Shown here: piece after piece, positions 27,396 through 36,089 of the stretch | Position numbering within the stretch: position 1 is the stretch's first letter | Layout: each line of letters begins with the position of its first letter | Origin: DATKMK01 sp035541895 | GTDB lineage: Bacteria > Desulfobacterota > Binatia > HRBIN30 > JACQVA1 | Direction of reading: 5' to 3' | Length of the DNA stretch: 64,000 nucleotides | Assembly (NCBI GenBank): GCA_035541895.1 | Contig: DATKMK010000012.1 | Span: 1-64,000, forward strand | Notes under the pieces: model-generated | Told to the model about the DNA's origin: nothing | Database searches by the model: none | What the model saw: the letters and a program-made list of their open reading frames with translations, nothing else | Translations under genes and position numbers: made by a program

Positions 27396-28262
27396 ATGGT
27401 CGAGCGGGATCTCGCGCTGACGCTTGCCGGCGGCGGCAACCGCGCATTCTACCAGGCCGGACTCCTCAATCGTTGGGCCGACGCGCTGCTGCCGCGCGTC
27501 CGTGTCGTCGCGGCGTGTAGCGCCGGCGCATGCGTCGCGACGATTTTTCTCTCCGGGCGCGCCGACGAGACGCATGAATTTTGGAAACGGCGTCGTGCGG
27601 GTGTGTCCCGTAACTTCGATTTCCGAAAGTTGCTGACCGGTCAACGGCCCGCACCGCACGGCGAGGTCTATCGCGACACGATGATCGTCGCGATGCGCGC
27701 CGGCGGACTCGAGCGGGTGCGCCGGCAACCCTTTCCCATACTTGTCTTGACCGCGGGATGTCCGCAGTGGCTGCCGACCGGTGCGGCGATGTTGATTGGC
27801 CTCGCGGCATACAATCTGGAAAAGCGGCTGTTTCCAGCGCGCGTGCATCCGCGCTTCGGATCGCGGTTGAGATTCCAGCCGGTGGTGTTCGACGCTCGGG
27901 AATGCGAGACCCCCGAGCAGCTCGCGGATCTCATACTCGCCTCGTCGGCGAGTCCGCCGTTTACCCCGGTCGGACGATACGGCGGACAACGTCTGCTCGA
28001 CGGGGGATTGATCGACAACGTGCCCGCATTCGTCGCCGAACAAGTCGGCGGCGTGCGCCGGCATCTCGTGATGCTCACACGACCGTATCCGCCCGGCGTG
28101 CTCGGCCGGCATGGGCACCGGCTGTATGTCGGGCCGACGCGACCGACGCCGATCTCGCGCTGGGACTACACGCGGCCGGATCTGCTGGAAGAAACGATCG
28201 CCATGGGCGAGCGCGAGAGCGCGCTCTACGCACGGGGCGTGGACGACCTGCTCCGGGACTAG
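27396..28262 (+). CDS. Patatin-like phospholipase
   Basis: 288-aa acyl hydrolase. Oxyanion loop LAGGGNRAFYQAGLL, nucleophile elbow ACSAGA (the first Gly of GxSxG replaced by Ala), and the dyad Asp in LLDGGLIDNVP are present. Length and lack of signal peptide suggest a cytoplasmic or membrane-associated esterase/phospholipase. It diverges from the GlpA-like gene (86-bp gap) and its stop overlaps the end of the UbiA gene by 4 bp. Substrate unknown. Confidence 0.88.
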   Translation: MVERDLALTLAGGGNRAFYQAGLLNRWADALLPRVRVVAACSAGACVATIFLSGRADETHEFWKRRRAGVSRNFDFRKLLTGQRPAPHGEVYRDTMIVAMRAGGLERVRRQPFPILVLTAGCPQWLPTGAAMLIGLAAYNLEKRLFPARVHPRFGSRLRFQPVVFDARECETPEQLADLILASSASPPFTPVGRYGGQRLLDGGLIDNVPAFVAEQVGGVRRHLVMLTRPYPPGVLGRHGHRLYVGPTRPTPISRWDYTRPDLLEETIAMGERESALYARGVDDLLRD

Positions 28263-29263
28263 AAGATCCCGAGCTTGCGGGCGATCACGTCCGCGGTGAG
28301 TCCGAGGAGAAACAGACTGCCGAACCGGCGCGTGTGGCCGAACGCAAAGGCCGCGAACCATAGCGGCCAGATGTTCTTCGGGTATTCCGTCGGCGGCGCG
28401 CTGGGGCGTGCATGGAAGTAGACACGCACGGCGCGGACGTACAACGGCAGCGCGAACGCCACGGCCAGCAGCAAGACGGACGCGTATCCGCTCACCACCA
28501 GGGCGATCACGAGCAGGTATTGCAGCGTCAGCATCGCAATCGTGGCCCAGCGCGCGCGCTGTTCGCCCAGCAGCACCGGCATGGTGCGGATGCCCTTGCC
28601 CGCGTCGGCGTCGAGCTTGTCGATGTGTTTGCCGAACAGCACCGTGGTGGCGGCCAACGCGACCGGTAAGCTGGCGCACATCACCGGCCAAGAAGTCTCT
28701 CCCGTGATGACGTAGTAGCCGCCGCCTACCATCAGCGGCCCCCACACGATGATCACCGCGACTTCGCCCATACCAATGTATTTCAACGGCCAGGTATAAA
28801 AGAGCACGAAGAACACGCCGACGGCGAGCAGCGACAGCGTCGCTTCGCCTCGGACCGCGACCAACACCACGCCGGCTGCCAACGCGATCAGCCCGGTGAC
28901 GGCGGTGTACAGGAGCACTTGTCCGCGCGTCATCAACCCGTGTTCGAGCGGCTGCGGACCGTACTGCGCACGAAAATAGTTGTCCTTGTCGACCCCTTTC
29001 AGATGATCGGTGAAGTCGTTGACGAGGTTGTTGGTTGCGTGCGCGAACAGCAGGCCGACCGTGACCAGCGCCCACAACACGAGGTTGAAATGTCCATCGC
29101 GCGCGGCGAGCAAGCCGGCGATCATGGCGGAGATCAGGGTCATGACCAAGACGGCGGAGCGCGTCGCGATCAGCCAGCGCGAGATGACGTCGAGACCGTC
29201 CCACTCGTCGCGGCTGACGCGCGGGATGACGTTGACGGCCTTGGCCCACATCGACATGTTCAT
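28259..29263 (-). CDS. UbiA-family prenyltransferase
   Basis: 334-aa integral membrane prenyltransferase, probably nine helices. The two Asp-rich, Mg-prenyl-diphosphate motifs are NDFTDHLKGVD (~residue 80) and DKLDADAGKGIRTMP (~215). ATG 29263 has GGAGG 8 bp upstream. MenA-like features suggest transfer of a polyprenyl chain to an aromatic or quinone precursor, but no quinone genes adjoin it. It lies between the ferredoxin and patatin genes; the ferredoxin is upstream on the same strand with a 30-bp gap. Confidence 0.87.
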   Translation of the reverse strand: MNMSMWAKAVNVIPRVSRDEWDGLDVISRWLIATRSAVLVMTLISAMIAGLLAARDGHFNLVLWALVTVGLLFAHATNNLVNDFTDHLKGVDKDNYFRAQYGPQPLEHGLMTRGQVLLYTAVTGLIALAAGVVLVAVRGEATLSLLAVGVFFVLFYTWPLKYIGMGEVAVIIVWGPLMVGGGYYVITGETSWPVMCASLPVALAATTVLFGKHIDKLDADAGKGIRTMPVLLGEQRARWATIAMLTLQYLLVIALVVSGYASVLLLAVAFALPLYVRAVRVYFHARPSAPPTEYPKNIWPLWFAAFAFGHTRRFGSLFLLGLTADVIARKLGIF

Positions 29264-29298
29264 GACGGTTGCCTCCGGCTCCGAACGATGCGGTGCGG

Positions 29299-29493
29299 TT
29301 AGTCTTCGATGATCGAGATCGCTTGCCTTGGACAAATCCGGACAGCTTGCTCGATCTTCTTGCGCAACGATTCGCCCGGGTGCTCGATCAACACATAGCT
29401 GCGATCGTCATCGCGCACTTCGAAGACTTCGGGTGCGGTCTGGGCGCAGCGGCTGTGTCCTTCGCATAGATCGTGATCGACGACGACTCTCAT
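29299..29493 (-). CDS. Small [3Fe-4S]-type ferredoxin
   Basis: 64 aa from ATG 29493 (GAGGAG 7 bp upstream). Cluster motif is C-x2-H-x2-C (LCEGHSRC) and a later CP (RICPRQAI), i.e. His in place of the second Cys. This is the pattern of P450- and oxygenase-associated ferredoxins of actinobacteria, usually holding a [3Fe-4S] cluster. No P450 is in the window; diiron or radical SAM enzymes here are possible partners. Probably co-transcribed with the UbiA gene. Confidence 0.88.
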   Translation of the reverse strand: MRVVVDHDLCEGHSRCAQTAPEVFEVRDDDRSYVLIEHPGESLRKKIEQAVRICPRQAISIIED

Positions 29494-29573
29494 GATTCTC
29501 TCCTCGGTCGGGAATGGCCTCAACGACTCGGCGGCGCATTGGAGCATCTCTGCGCCGCGGATTCAACGGTGAT

Positions 29574-32237
29574 TCAGGTGGCCGCCGGGTCGGCCTTCTC
29601 CGGATCGATGCCGAAGTCGGCGATCGCGGTTTGAACCTGTCCGACGGCGATCTCACCACGTTGCGCGAGTTGATAAAGGGCGGTGACGCAGATGGATTCG
29701 GCGTCGACCTCAAAGAACCGGCGCAGGGCTTCCCGCGTGTCGCTGCGCCCGAAGCCATCCGTGCCGAGCGCGTGCAAGCCGGCCGGCACGAACGGCGCGA
29801 TCTTGTCCGCCACCAGCTTGAGATAGTCGGTGGCGGCAACGACCGGCCACGGCTCGTTGGCCAACACGGCACTGAGGTACGGGACGCGCGGCGGGTCGCC
29901 CGGGTGGAGCATGTTGTACCGCTGCGCTGCAACGGCATCGCGGCGCAGCTCGCTATAACTGGTCACGCTCCAAACGTCGGCCGCGACGCCGCGAGCGGCG
30001 AGCAACTCCTGGGCGCGCAGGGTTTCGTTGAGGATCGCGCCGCTGCCGAACAGATGGATGCGCGGGCCGAGCTTCGGATCCGGTGCCGGGCGCAGCTTGT
30101 AGAGTCCGCGCAAGATGCCGTCTTCCACCCCGGCGGGCATCGGCGGCTGCACGTAGGCTTCGTTCATCACGGTGAGGTAGTAGAAGACGTCTTCGCGCTC
30201 GATGTACATGCGGTGGATCCCGTCCTCGACGATCACCGCCAACTCGTAGGCAAAGGCGGGATCGTAGGCGCGAATCGTCGGCACCACCGGCATGAGGATG
30301 TGGCTGTGGCCGTCCTGGTGTTGCAATCCTTCACCGGCGAGCGTGGTGCGGCCGGCGGTGGCACCGACGATGAAACCCTTGCCACGCGCATCGGCGTGTT
30401 GCCAGATCAGATCGCCGATGCGCTGGAAACCGAACATCGAGTAGAACAGAAAGAACGGGATCGTGTTGACGCCGTGGGCGGCGTAGGCGGTGCCGGCGGC
30501 GGTGAACGATGCCATCGCGCCGGCTTCGGTGATGCCTTCTTCGATCAGTTGGCCGTCCTTGACCTCACGATAGAAGGCGACGATGTCGGAGTCGACGGGC
30601 TCGTACCGCTGGCCCTGCTCCGAGTAGATGCCGAACTTGCGGAACAGCGAGTCCATGCCGAAGGTGCGCGCTTCGTCCGGTACGATCGGCACGATCAGGC
30701 GGCCGATGGTGGCGTCGCTCATCAAATGGCGGAGCATGGTGACGAACACCTGGGTGGTCGCGACATCGCGGCCTTTGCTGCCGGCGCGGAACTCGTCGAA
30801 GATGTTGGACGGCAACGCCGGCAGCGGTTGCGCGCGAATCATACGGCGCGGCACCGGGCCGCCGAGCGCGGCGCGGCGCTCGCGGAGATACTCGATCTCC
30901 TCGCTGTCGTCCGCCGGCCGATAGAACGGCATGTCCGGCAGGTCGCGATCGTTGATCGGAATGCCGAGGCGATCACGGAACTCGCGCAACTCGCGCTCGT
31001 TGAGCTTCTTGGCCTGGTGCGAAATGTTCTTGCCTTCGCCGGCGGGGCCGAGCAGGTAGCCCTTGATCGTCTTGGCGAGAATGACCGTCGGTGCGCCGGC
31101 GTGTTCCTCCGCATTGCGGTACGCCGCGTACACCTTCTCGGGGTCGTGGCCGCCGCGGCGCAGCCGGCGCAACTTGGCGTCGGTGATGCCTTCGACGAGT
31201 GCGAGCAGCTTTGGATTCGTGCCGAAAAAGTGTTGCCGAATGTATTCGCCCGACTCGACCGTGTACTTCTGATACTCGCCGTCGACGACTTCCCCCATGC
31301 GTTGGACCAGCAAACCGTCGGTGTCGCGCGCCAGCAGCGGGTCCCAATCGTCGCCCCAGATGACTTTGATCACGTGCCAGCCGGCGCCGCGGAACGCGGC
31401 TTCAAGTTCCTGGATGATCTTACCGTTGCCGCGCACCGGGCCGTCGAGCCGTTGCAGGTTGCAGTTCACCACCCAGATCAAGTTGTCGAGCTGCTCGCGC
31501 GCGGCGAGCGTGATCGCGCCCATGCTTTCGGGCTCGTCCATTTCGCCGTCGCCGAGAAACGCCCACACGCGGCTGCGCGTGGTGTCGGCGAGACCGCGCG
31601 CGTGCAAGTAGCGATTGAAGCGCGCTTGGTAGATCGAGCAGATCGGACTCAAGCCCATCGACACCGTCGGCCACTCCCAGAAATCGGGCATCAGCCATGG
31701 GTGCGGATACGACGACAGGCCGCCGCCCGGCGCGAGCTCGCGCCGAAAGTTGGTGAGCAGGTCGGCGGTCAGGCGGCCTTCGAGAAACGCGCGGGCGTAG
31801 ATGCCCGGAGCGGAATGACCTTGGAAGTAGATGAAGTCGCCGGCATCGTCGGCGGTATGGGCGCGGAAGAAATGATTGAACCCAACCTCGAGCAAATTGG
31901 CGAGCGACGCGTAGGTCGAGATGTGCCCGCCGATGCCGCCGGAGTGTTTGTTCGCCTGCACCACCATCGCGACCGCGTTCCAGCGCAGCAGATTCTTTAC
32001 GCGGCGTTCGATCTCCCGGTCGCCCGGATACACCGGCTGATCTTCCAACCGGATGGTGTTGACGTACGGCGTGTTGGCCGCAAACGGCGCGATCACGCCG
32101 CGGCGATAGCCATGTTCGATCAAGCGGGCGAGCAACGACCGCGCCGCACGCGGGCCGCGTTCGCGAATTACGCCATCGAGTGATTCAACGAAGTCGTCGA
32201 ATCGAGAGGAGTCGTCTCTCGCAGGGGCCATTTCCAT
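29574..32237 (-). CDS. aceE: Pyruvate dehydrogenase E1 component, homodimeric type
   Basis: 887 aa, the same length as Escherichia coli AceE. Decarboxylates pyruvate with thiamine diphosphate and passes the acetyl group to E2. Family motifs: GHISTYASLANLLEVGFNHF, FQGHSAPGIYARAFLEGRL, and the ThDP motif GDGEMDEPES. C-terminal parts are full length. No E2 (aceF) or E3 (lpd) gene flanks it, so the complex is genetically split. Start ATG 32237; M3 is an alternative. Confidence 0.95.
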   Translation of the reverse strand: MEMAPARDDSSRFDDFVESLDGVIRERGPRAARSLLARLIEHGYRRGVIAPFAANTPYVNTIRLEDQPVYPGDREIERRVKNLLRWNAVAMVVQANKHSGGIGGHISTYASLANLLEVGFNHFFRAHTADDAGDFIYFQGHSAPGIYARAFLEGRLTADLLTNFRRELAPGGGLSSYPHPWLMPDFWEWPTVSMGLSPICSIYQARFNRYLHARGLADTTRSRVWAFLGDGEMDEPESMGAITLAAREQLDNLIWVVNCNLQRLDGPVRGNGKIIQELEAAFRGAGWHVIKVIWGDDWDPLLARDTDGLLVQRMGEVVDGEYQKYTVESGEYIRQHFFGTNPKLLALVEGITDAKLRRLRRGGHDPEKVYAAYRNAEEHAGAPTVILAKTIKGYLLGPAGEGKNISHQAKKLNERELREFRDRLGIPINDRDLPDMPFYRPADDSEEIEYLRERRAALGGPVPRRMIRAQPLPALPSNIFDEFRAGSKGRDVATTQVFVTMLRHLMSDATIGRLIVPIVPDEARTFGMDSLFRKFGIYSEQGQRYEPVDSDIVAFYREVKDGQLIEEGITEAGAMASFTAAGTAYAAHGVNTIPFFLFYSMFGFQRIGDLIWQHADARGKGFIVGATAGRTTLAGEGLQHQDGHSHILMPVVPTIRAYDPAFAYELAVIVEDGIHRMYIEREDVFYYLTVMNEAYVQPPMPAGVEDGILRGLYKLRPAPDPKLGPRIHLFGSGAILNETLRAQELLAARGVAADVWSVTSYSELRRDAVAAQRYNMLHPGDPPRVPYLSAVLANEPWPVVAATDYLKLVADKIAPFVPAGLHALGTDGFGRSDTREALRRFFEVDAESICVTALYQLAQRGEIAVGQVQTAIADFGIDPEKADPAAT

Positions 32238-32464
32238 GCGCGAGAGGATACCATGCGTCGATCATCTGTGCAGGCGGGGGTCTGCGGTGGGTTGATCCGT
32301 GCCGCGGATGAAGCGCGAGCGGTCGATCGCGTTTCGCGATCCGCCACTGGAAATGCCTCTGCGGCTCCTTCGGTCGTGATCGAACTCCTGCGTCGGGGGC
32401 CTAGAAGTTCGCTTGACAGGGTCGATTCGCACAGTCTACGTCGCGAACGTGGCTAGGAACATCG

Positions 32465-32878
32465 TTGTGTGCCGGCACCGGCCACGCGCGTTGCTCGATT
32501 GGCGCGTTCGAGCCCGACGGTGGCGTGCCCCCGTCCACGGCGACTCCAACGCAGACTGAGACCGGTACCCCCGACGGGACGGGGTCTCCACCACCCTCAA
32601 CCAGCACCCCGCCTGCTCCACCAACGCCAACAATGACCACGACGCCTGCGCCAGCCACGTCGACGGTTCTGTCTACTCCTTCAGGTTTTGTGTGCGTCGG
32701 CGATTGCGATGGTAATCACCGGGTCAGTGTTGAAGAAATTGTCATCGGAGTGAACATCGCCCTTGGCTTGCTGGAGTCAGGCGCGTGTAGCGCGATGAAC
32801 TGCAACGACGACGGACCCGTTACCGTCGACTGCCTCGTGAAAGCGGTAAACAATGCCCTGGAGGGCTGCAGCGCCTAG
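32465..32878 (+). CDS. C-terminal fragment of a secreted protein: Thr/Pro linker plus EF-hand-like tail
   Basis: About 137 aa from TTG 32465; the frame is open to 32417 without ATG or GTG. There is no signal peptide. A short Cys-containing lead (HARCSIGAFEPDGG) is followed by a ~45-residue Thr/Pro linker, then a dockerin-like duplicated EF-hand tail: CVGDCDGNHRVSVEEIVIGV, then NCNDDGPVTVDCLVKAVNNAL, ending in Cys. The same tail ends the secreted protein at 39522-41324. The missing N-terminus suggests a truncated gene; a genuine start could not be found. Confidence 0.5.
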   Translation: MCAGTGHARCSIGAFEPDGGVPPSTATPTQTETGTPDGTGSPPPSTSTPPAPPTPTMTTTPAPATSTVLSTPSGFVCVGDCDGNHRVSVEEIVIGVNIALGLLESGACSAMNCNDDGPVTVDCLVKAVNNALEGCSA

Positions 32879-32895
32879 GCGTCCAGCCCCTCCGA

Positions 32896-34770
32896 TCAGA
32901 AGTACCCTTCCGGCTCCTCCGTGCTGATCGGGCCCTTTGTCCGGCTGGGGATGTACTTGCCGGTGATCATGTCTTTGTAGCCCATGCCGGGGCCGATCAT
33001 CGGATAGACGTGAGCGCTCTGATCGACCATGACTTCGAGGAAGGCCGGGCCGTCGAACTTGACGAACTCTTCCAAGCGCGGACGGACTTCCGGGATGGTG
33101 GTGGCGCGGCGGGCGTAACCGAAGCCGTCGGCCTCGGCGGCGCGCACGAAATCCTTTTTGTGCAGCGTTTTGTCCGAGCCCGAGTAGCGGTTGGCGTAAA
33201 ACAGATCCTGCCACTGCCGGACCATGCCGTCGCCGAGGTTGTTCAGCAGGAGCACCTTGACCGGGATGTCGTAGGTGGTGAGGGTCTCCAGCTCCCCGAG
33301 GTTCATTCGGATGCTGCCGTCGCCGTCGATGTCGATGACGAGCTTGCCGGGATTGGCGATCTGCGCGCCGATGGCTGCGGGGAGACCGAAGCCCATCGTC
33401 CCCATGCTGCCCGAGGTGAGCCACGTGCGCGAGTGCACGAAGTCGAGGTACTGCGCCGCCCACATTTGATGCTGGCCGACGCCGGTCGACACGATGGCTT
33501 CGCCGCGCGTGATCTCGTTCAGGGTCGCGAGCACGTACTCGCTCTGAACGAGCTTGCTCTCGCGGTTGTAGTTGAGCGGGTGGCGCGTGCGCAGCTCGTT
33601 GACGTGAGCCCGCCAGCGGCCGAAATCCTTCTTGAAATCCGCGCCACCGGCGAGCAGTTGCGTCAGCCCGCGCTTGGCGTCCGACACGTGCGCCCAATCG
33701 ACGGCTTTGACCTTGCCGATCTCGGACGCGTCGATGTCGAGGTGCGCGATCGTGGCGTGCGGCGCAAACTCCTTCACCTTGCCCGCAACCCGATCGTCAA
33801 AGCGGGACCCGACGGCGAACAGGAAGTCGCAATCCTCGACCGCGTAGTTGGCGTATGCGGTGCCGTGCATCCCGAGCATGTGCAGCGACAGATCGCTGGT
33901 GGTGTCGATGGCGCCGATCCCGAGCAACGTGGTGACGACTGGGATGCCGAAGCGCTCGGCGAAGGCGCGCAGCTCATGGGCGGCGTCGCTGTTGTTGACG
34001 CCGCCACCGGCGTAGATCAGCGGCCGCTCCGAGTTGCCGAGCATACGGAAGAACGCCTCGATGTCGGTCGAAGAAAGGCGCGTGCGGTTGACTTCGGCGA
34101 GACGCTCCTCGTAACCGCGCAGCGGCAACAGGCCCGAGCCTTTGAAGACCGCTTCCGCCAATTGCACGTCGCGCGGAATGTCGACGACGACCGGGCCGGG
34201 GCGCCCACTCCGCGCAATCTCGAACGCGCTGCGCATGGTGGCTTCGACCTTGGTTTCGTCGGTGAGCAGGAATACGTGCTTCGCGCACGCCGACATGATG
34301 TTGAAGACGGGCGCTTCTTGGAACGCGTCGGTGCCCATCGCCGCGCGCGGTACCTGACCGCAGATCAACACCACCGGCACCGAATCAGCTTGGCAATCGC
34401 GCACCGGCGTGACGGCGTTGGTCGCGCCGGGACCCGAGGTCACCAGAAAGACGCCGACCCGACCACTCGAACGCGCATAGCCGGCGGCCATGAAGCCGGC
34501 GCCTTGCTCGGTGGCGGGTACGATGAGCCGAATCTGCTCCGCCGTGACGCGCCCTTCGTTGTAGCGGAAGATGGCGTCGTACGTCGGGAGAATCGCACCG
34601 CCGCTGTAGCCGAAGATCGTGTCGACTCCTTCATCAGCCAAGACTTGGACGATGGTGTCCGAACCCTTCATCATGGTTCCCGCCAACGGGTGTGGCGGTG
34701 GCGGCGCCATCGGGGGCTTGGCCTCTGCCACGCTGCGCAGAGAGGCTGGTGAACGTTTCGGCGGTGTCAT
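32896..34770 (-). CDS. ilvB: Acetolactate synthase large subunit
   Basis: 624-aa thiamine-diphosphate enzyme making 2-acetolactate/2-aceto-2-hydroxybutyrate for branched-chain amino acids. Motifs: FGYSGGAILPTYDA with the catalytic Glu in VPATEQGAGFMAAGYAR, TSGPGATNAVTPVRDCQ, and the ThDP signature GDGSIRMNLGELETL. N-terminal ~30 residues are Pro-rich and family homology begins at KGSDTIVQ, so an internal Met is possible. No small regulatory subunit (ilvN) or ilvC is next to it. Confidence 0.93.
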   Translation of the reverse strand: MTPPKRSPASLRSVAEAKPPMAPPPPHPLAGTMMKGSDTIVQVLADEGVDTIFGYSGGAILPTYDAIFRYNEGRVTAEQIRLIVPATEQGAGFMAAGYARSSGRVGVFLVTSGPGATNAVTPVRDCQADSVPVVLICGQVPRAAMGTDAFQEAPVFNIMSACAKHVFLLTDETKVEATMRSAFEIARSGRPGPVVVDIPRDVQLAEAVFKGSGLLPLRGYEERLAEVNRTRLSSTDIEAFFRMLGNSERPLIYAGGGVNNSDAAHELRAFAERFGIPVVTTLLGIGAIDTTSDLSLHMLGMHGTAYANYAVEDCDFLFAVGSRFDDRVAGKVKEFAPHATIAHLDIDASEIGKVKAVDWAHVSDAKRGLTQLLAGGADFKKDFGRWRAHVNELRTRHPLNYNRESKLVQSEYVLATLNEITRGEAIVSTGVGQHQMWAAQYLDFVHSRTWLTSGSMGTMGFGLPAAIGAQIANPGKLVIDIDGDGSIRMNLGELETLTTYDIPVKVLLLNNLGDGMVRQWQDLFYANRYSGSDKTLHKKDFVRAAEADGFGYARRATTIPEVRPRLEEFVKFDGPAFLEVMVDQSAHVYPMIGPGMGYKDMITGKYIPSRTKGPISTEEPEGYF

Positions 34771-34907
34771 CGCGGTTGTGTCGCTCCTTCGTCGTGGTGG
34801 CGGCCGGACGATAGCGCGAATCGCGATCGGTTGCGACCGCAGATCCGCGTGCTGCTGACTATCTATCTAGCGGTGCGCGGGGTGATGACGCAACCCGCGC
34901 CGGCGGA

Positions 34908-35588
34908 TCACGCCCCCGCGGTCGGACGGATCGCGATGTCGGCCAATTCGGCCAGCACGTCGCCGTGGCACGGTTCCGGCGCGCAGTCGCACCCGAGCGT
35001 TTTGCCGCGCAGCGTCTGCACCTCGCGCAAGAGTGCCGGCTGGCGGATTAGCCACTCGCGATATTTCGCGACCACCTGTTCGCGGTTGCCGTCACGTCCA
35101 ATGTGGAACGGCCCACCCCATTGGGACGGACGACCGATGAACAGATCACACGGCTCGCGCCGGCAGTTGACCACTCGGGTCGGCGGCAACGGCTGGTGCA
35201 CCGAGTGACGGCTCGCGTGAACCCACGCTTCTTCGAACGCCTGGCGATAGGTCGCGTCCTGGCGCTGCAACGCCATGGGGAGGGTGCGCTGCTGCAAGCC
35301 GGCATGTGTTTCGCTCGGCGTGTACCGCAGGCCAGGAAAGTAGGCGAGCGGCGGCTCGAGCTGACTGACGTACGGCGTGTAGGTCGGATCGATGATCCGC
35401 TGGTTGGCTTCGCACCAGCCGTGTTCGATTACGAAGGGGTCGGTGCGATTGACCACGACCCAGCCCTCGACGTAGTGGGCGTCGTCACCAAGGTGATGCA
35501 CCGCGCGCGCGGCGTTGTGCCAGCAACGCCGGAATCGAGCACGGATTCGCTTCGCTACCGAAGTAGAGGTTTCGTGGTCTAACGTCAC
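34908..35588 (-). CDS. DUF4326 protein with an extra N-terminal domain
   Basis: About 226 aa. The last ~85 residues match DUF4326: RVVNCRREPCDLFIGRPSQW, GRDGNREQVVAKYREWL, and CDCAPEPCHGDVLAELA. The N-terminal ~120 residues are separate: GWVVVNRTDPFVIEHGWCEA then RIIDPTYTP, resembling a small domain found in phage- and plasmid-borne proteins. Functions of both are unknown. No ATG occurs before the conserved part; GTG 35588 is the inferred start. The longer open frame overlaps the BolA gene and is rejected. Confidence 0.7.
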   Translation of the reverse strand: MTLDHETSTSVAKRIRARFRRCWHNAARAVHHLGDDAHYVEGWVVVNRTDPFVIEHGWCEANQRIIDPTYTPYVSQLEPPLAYFPGLRYTPSETHAGLQQRTLPMALQRQDATYRQAFEEAWVHASRHSVHQPLPPTRVVNCRREPCDLFIGRPSQWGGPFHIGRDGNREQVVAKYREWLIRQPALLREVQTLRGKTLGCDCAPEPCHGDVLAELADIAIRPTAGA

Positions 35589-35665
35589 AGGTGAGCCCGC
35601 CCCCGCGCGAGCGCAATTGCCTTGTGATTTTTTGTAGCGCAATCGCGGGGGGCCCGTCCAGCAAA

Positions 35666-35719
35666 AAATGTAGGGCGGTCTGGTTGGTCGTCCGGACCGC
35701 GTGGGGTATGCTCCACGCG
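35666..35719 (+). promoter_or_regulatory. Candidate promoter and small hairpin ahead of bolA-like gene
   Basis: A weak sigma-70-like pair, TTGGTC then TATGCT with a 17-bp spacer, ends near 35712. The CGCGTGG/CCACGCG inverted repeat at 35698-35719 surrounds the -10 box and could be an operator or leader hairpin. ATG is at 35752. Confidence 0.3.
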
Positions 35720-35751
35720 TGCCGGACGCCAACAGCACGAAGGGAGCCGGG

Positions 35752-36012
35752 ATGGCGCTATCGATTGTGAACCCACATGTCGATCTGGTTGAGGCGCTGC
35801 GGCAGGCCATCGTTTCGGCCCTGCCCGAGGCCTCGGTTGAGGTGACCGCCGGCAGTCCGGGTCACTTTCACATCGGCGTGACCGCCGAGGCATTCAGAGG
35901 CAAGACCATGTTGCAGCAACAGCAATTGGTGTACGGCGCGATCAGCCATCTGATGACGGGCGACGCGGCGCCGGTGCACGCGATCGATCGACTGCTGACG
36001 CTCGTACCGTAG
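35752..36012 (+). CDS. BolA-family protein
   Basis: 86 aa. The BolA fold pattern is clear: VEVTAGSPGHFHIGVTAEAF, then GKTMLQQQQLVYGAISHLM and PVHAIDRLLTLVP. The HFHI and the invariant His near the C-terminus are iron-sulphur/glutaredoxin contacts in the family. ATG 35752 follows GGGAG. BolA proteins act with monothiol glutaredoxins in Fe-S trafficking; no glutaredoxin adjoins it. Converges with the diiron gene across a hairpin. Confidence 0.88.
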   Translation: MALSIVNPHVDLVEALRQAIVSALPEASVEVTAGSPGHFHIGVTAEAFRGKTMLQQQQLVYGAISHLMTGDAAPVHAIDRLLTLVP

Positions 36013-36042
36013 GACAAGATCAGGCGGGTGAAGAATACCGAC

Positions 36043-36075
36043 GGCAGCCGGATGGAGGGGGGGCCTCCGGCTGCC
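36043..36075. terminator. Bidirectional hairpin between convergent genes
   Basis: Perfect 10-bp arms (GGCAGCCGGA at 36043-36052, its complement at 36066-36075) around a G-rich 13-base loop, between the stop of the BolA gene (36012) and the stop of the minus-strand diiron gene (36090). Probable shared terminator; no T-run. Confidence 0.55.
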
Positions 36076-36089
36076 ACCGGTGCGGACGG

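Noticed and set aside
27306..29249. 647-aa minus-strand open frame across the patatin and UbiA genes
   Set aside because: Covers parts of two real genes in the wrong frame or strand, and its translation is Arg-rich without motifs.
29514..32183. 889-aa plus-strand open frame opposite aceE
   Set aside because: Mirror of a full-length AceE gene; composition is typical of an antisense shadow.
32401..32658. Minus-strand frame with Gly/Val-rich translation
   Set aside because: It is the antisense image of the Thr/Pro linker; the plus-strand frame has the EF-hand-like tail.
32520..32700. Possible tandem DNA repeat or CRISPR-like pattern
   Set aside because: The short repeats are just codons of a Thr/Pro linker; no regular spacers.
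33010..34752. 580-aa plus-strand open frame opposite ilvB
   Set aside because: Antisense of a certain acetolactate synthase; no recognisable domain.
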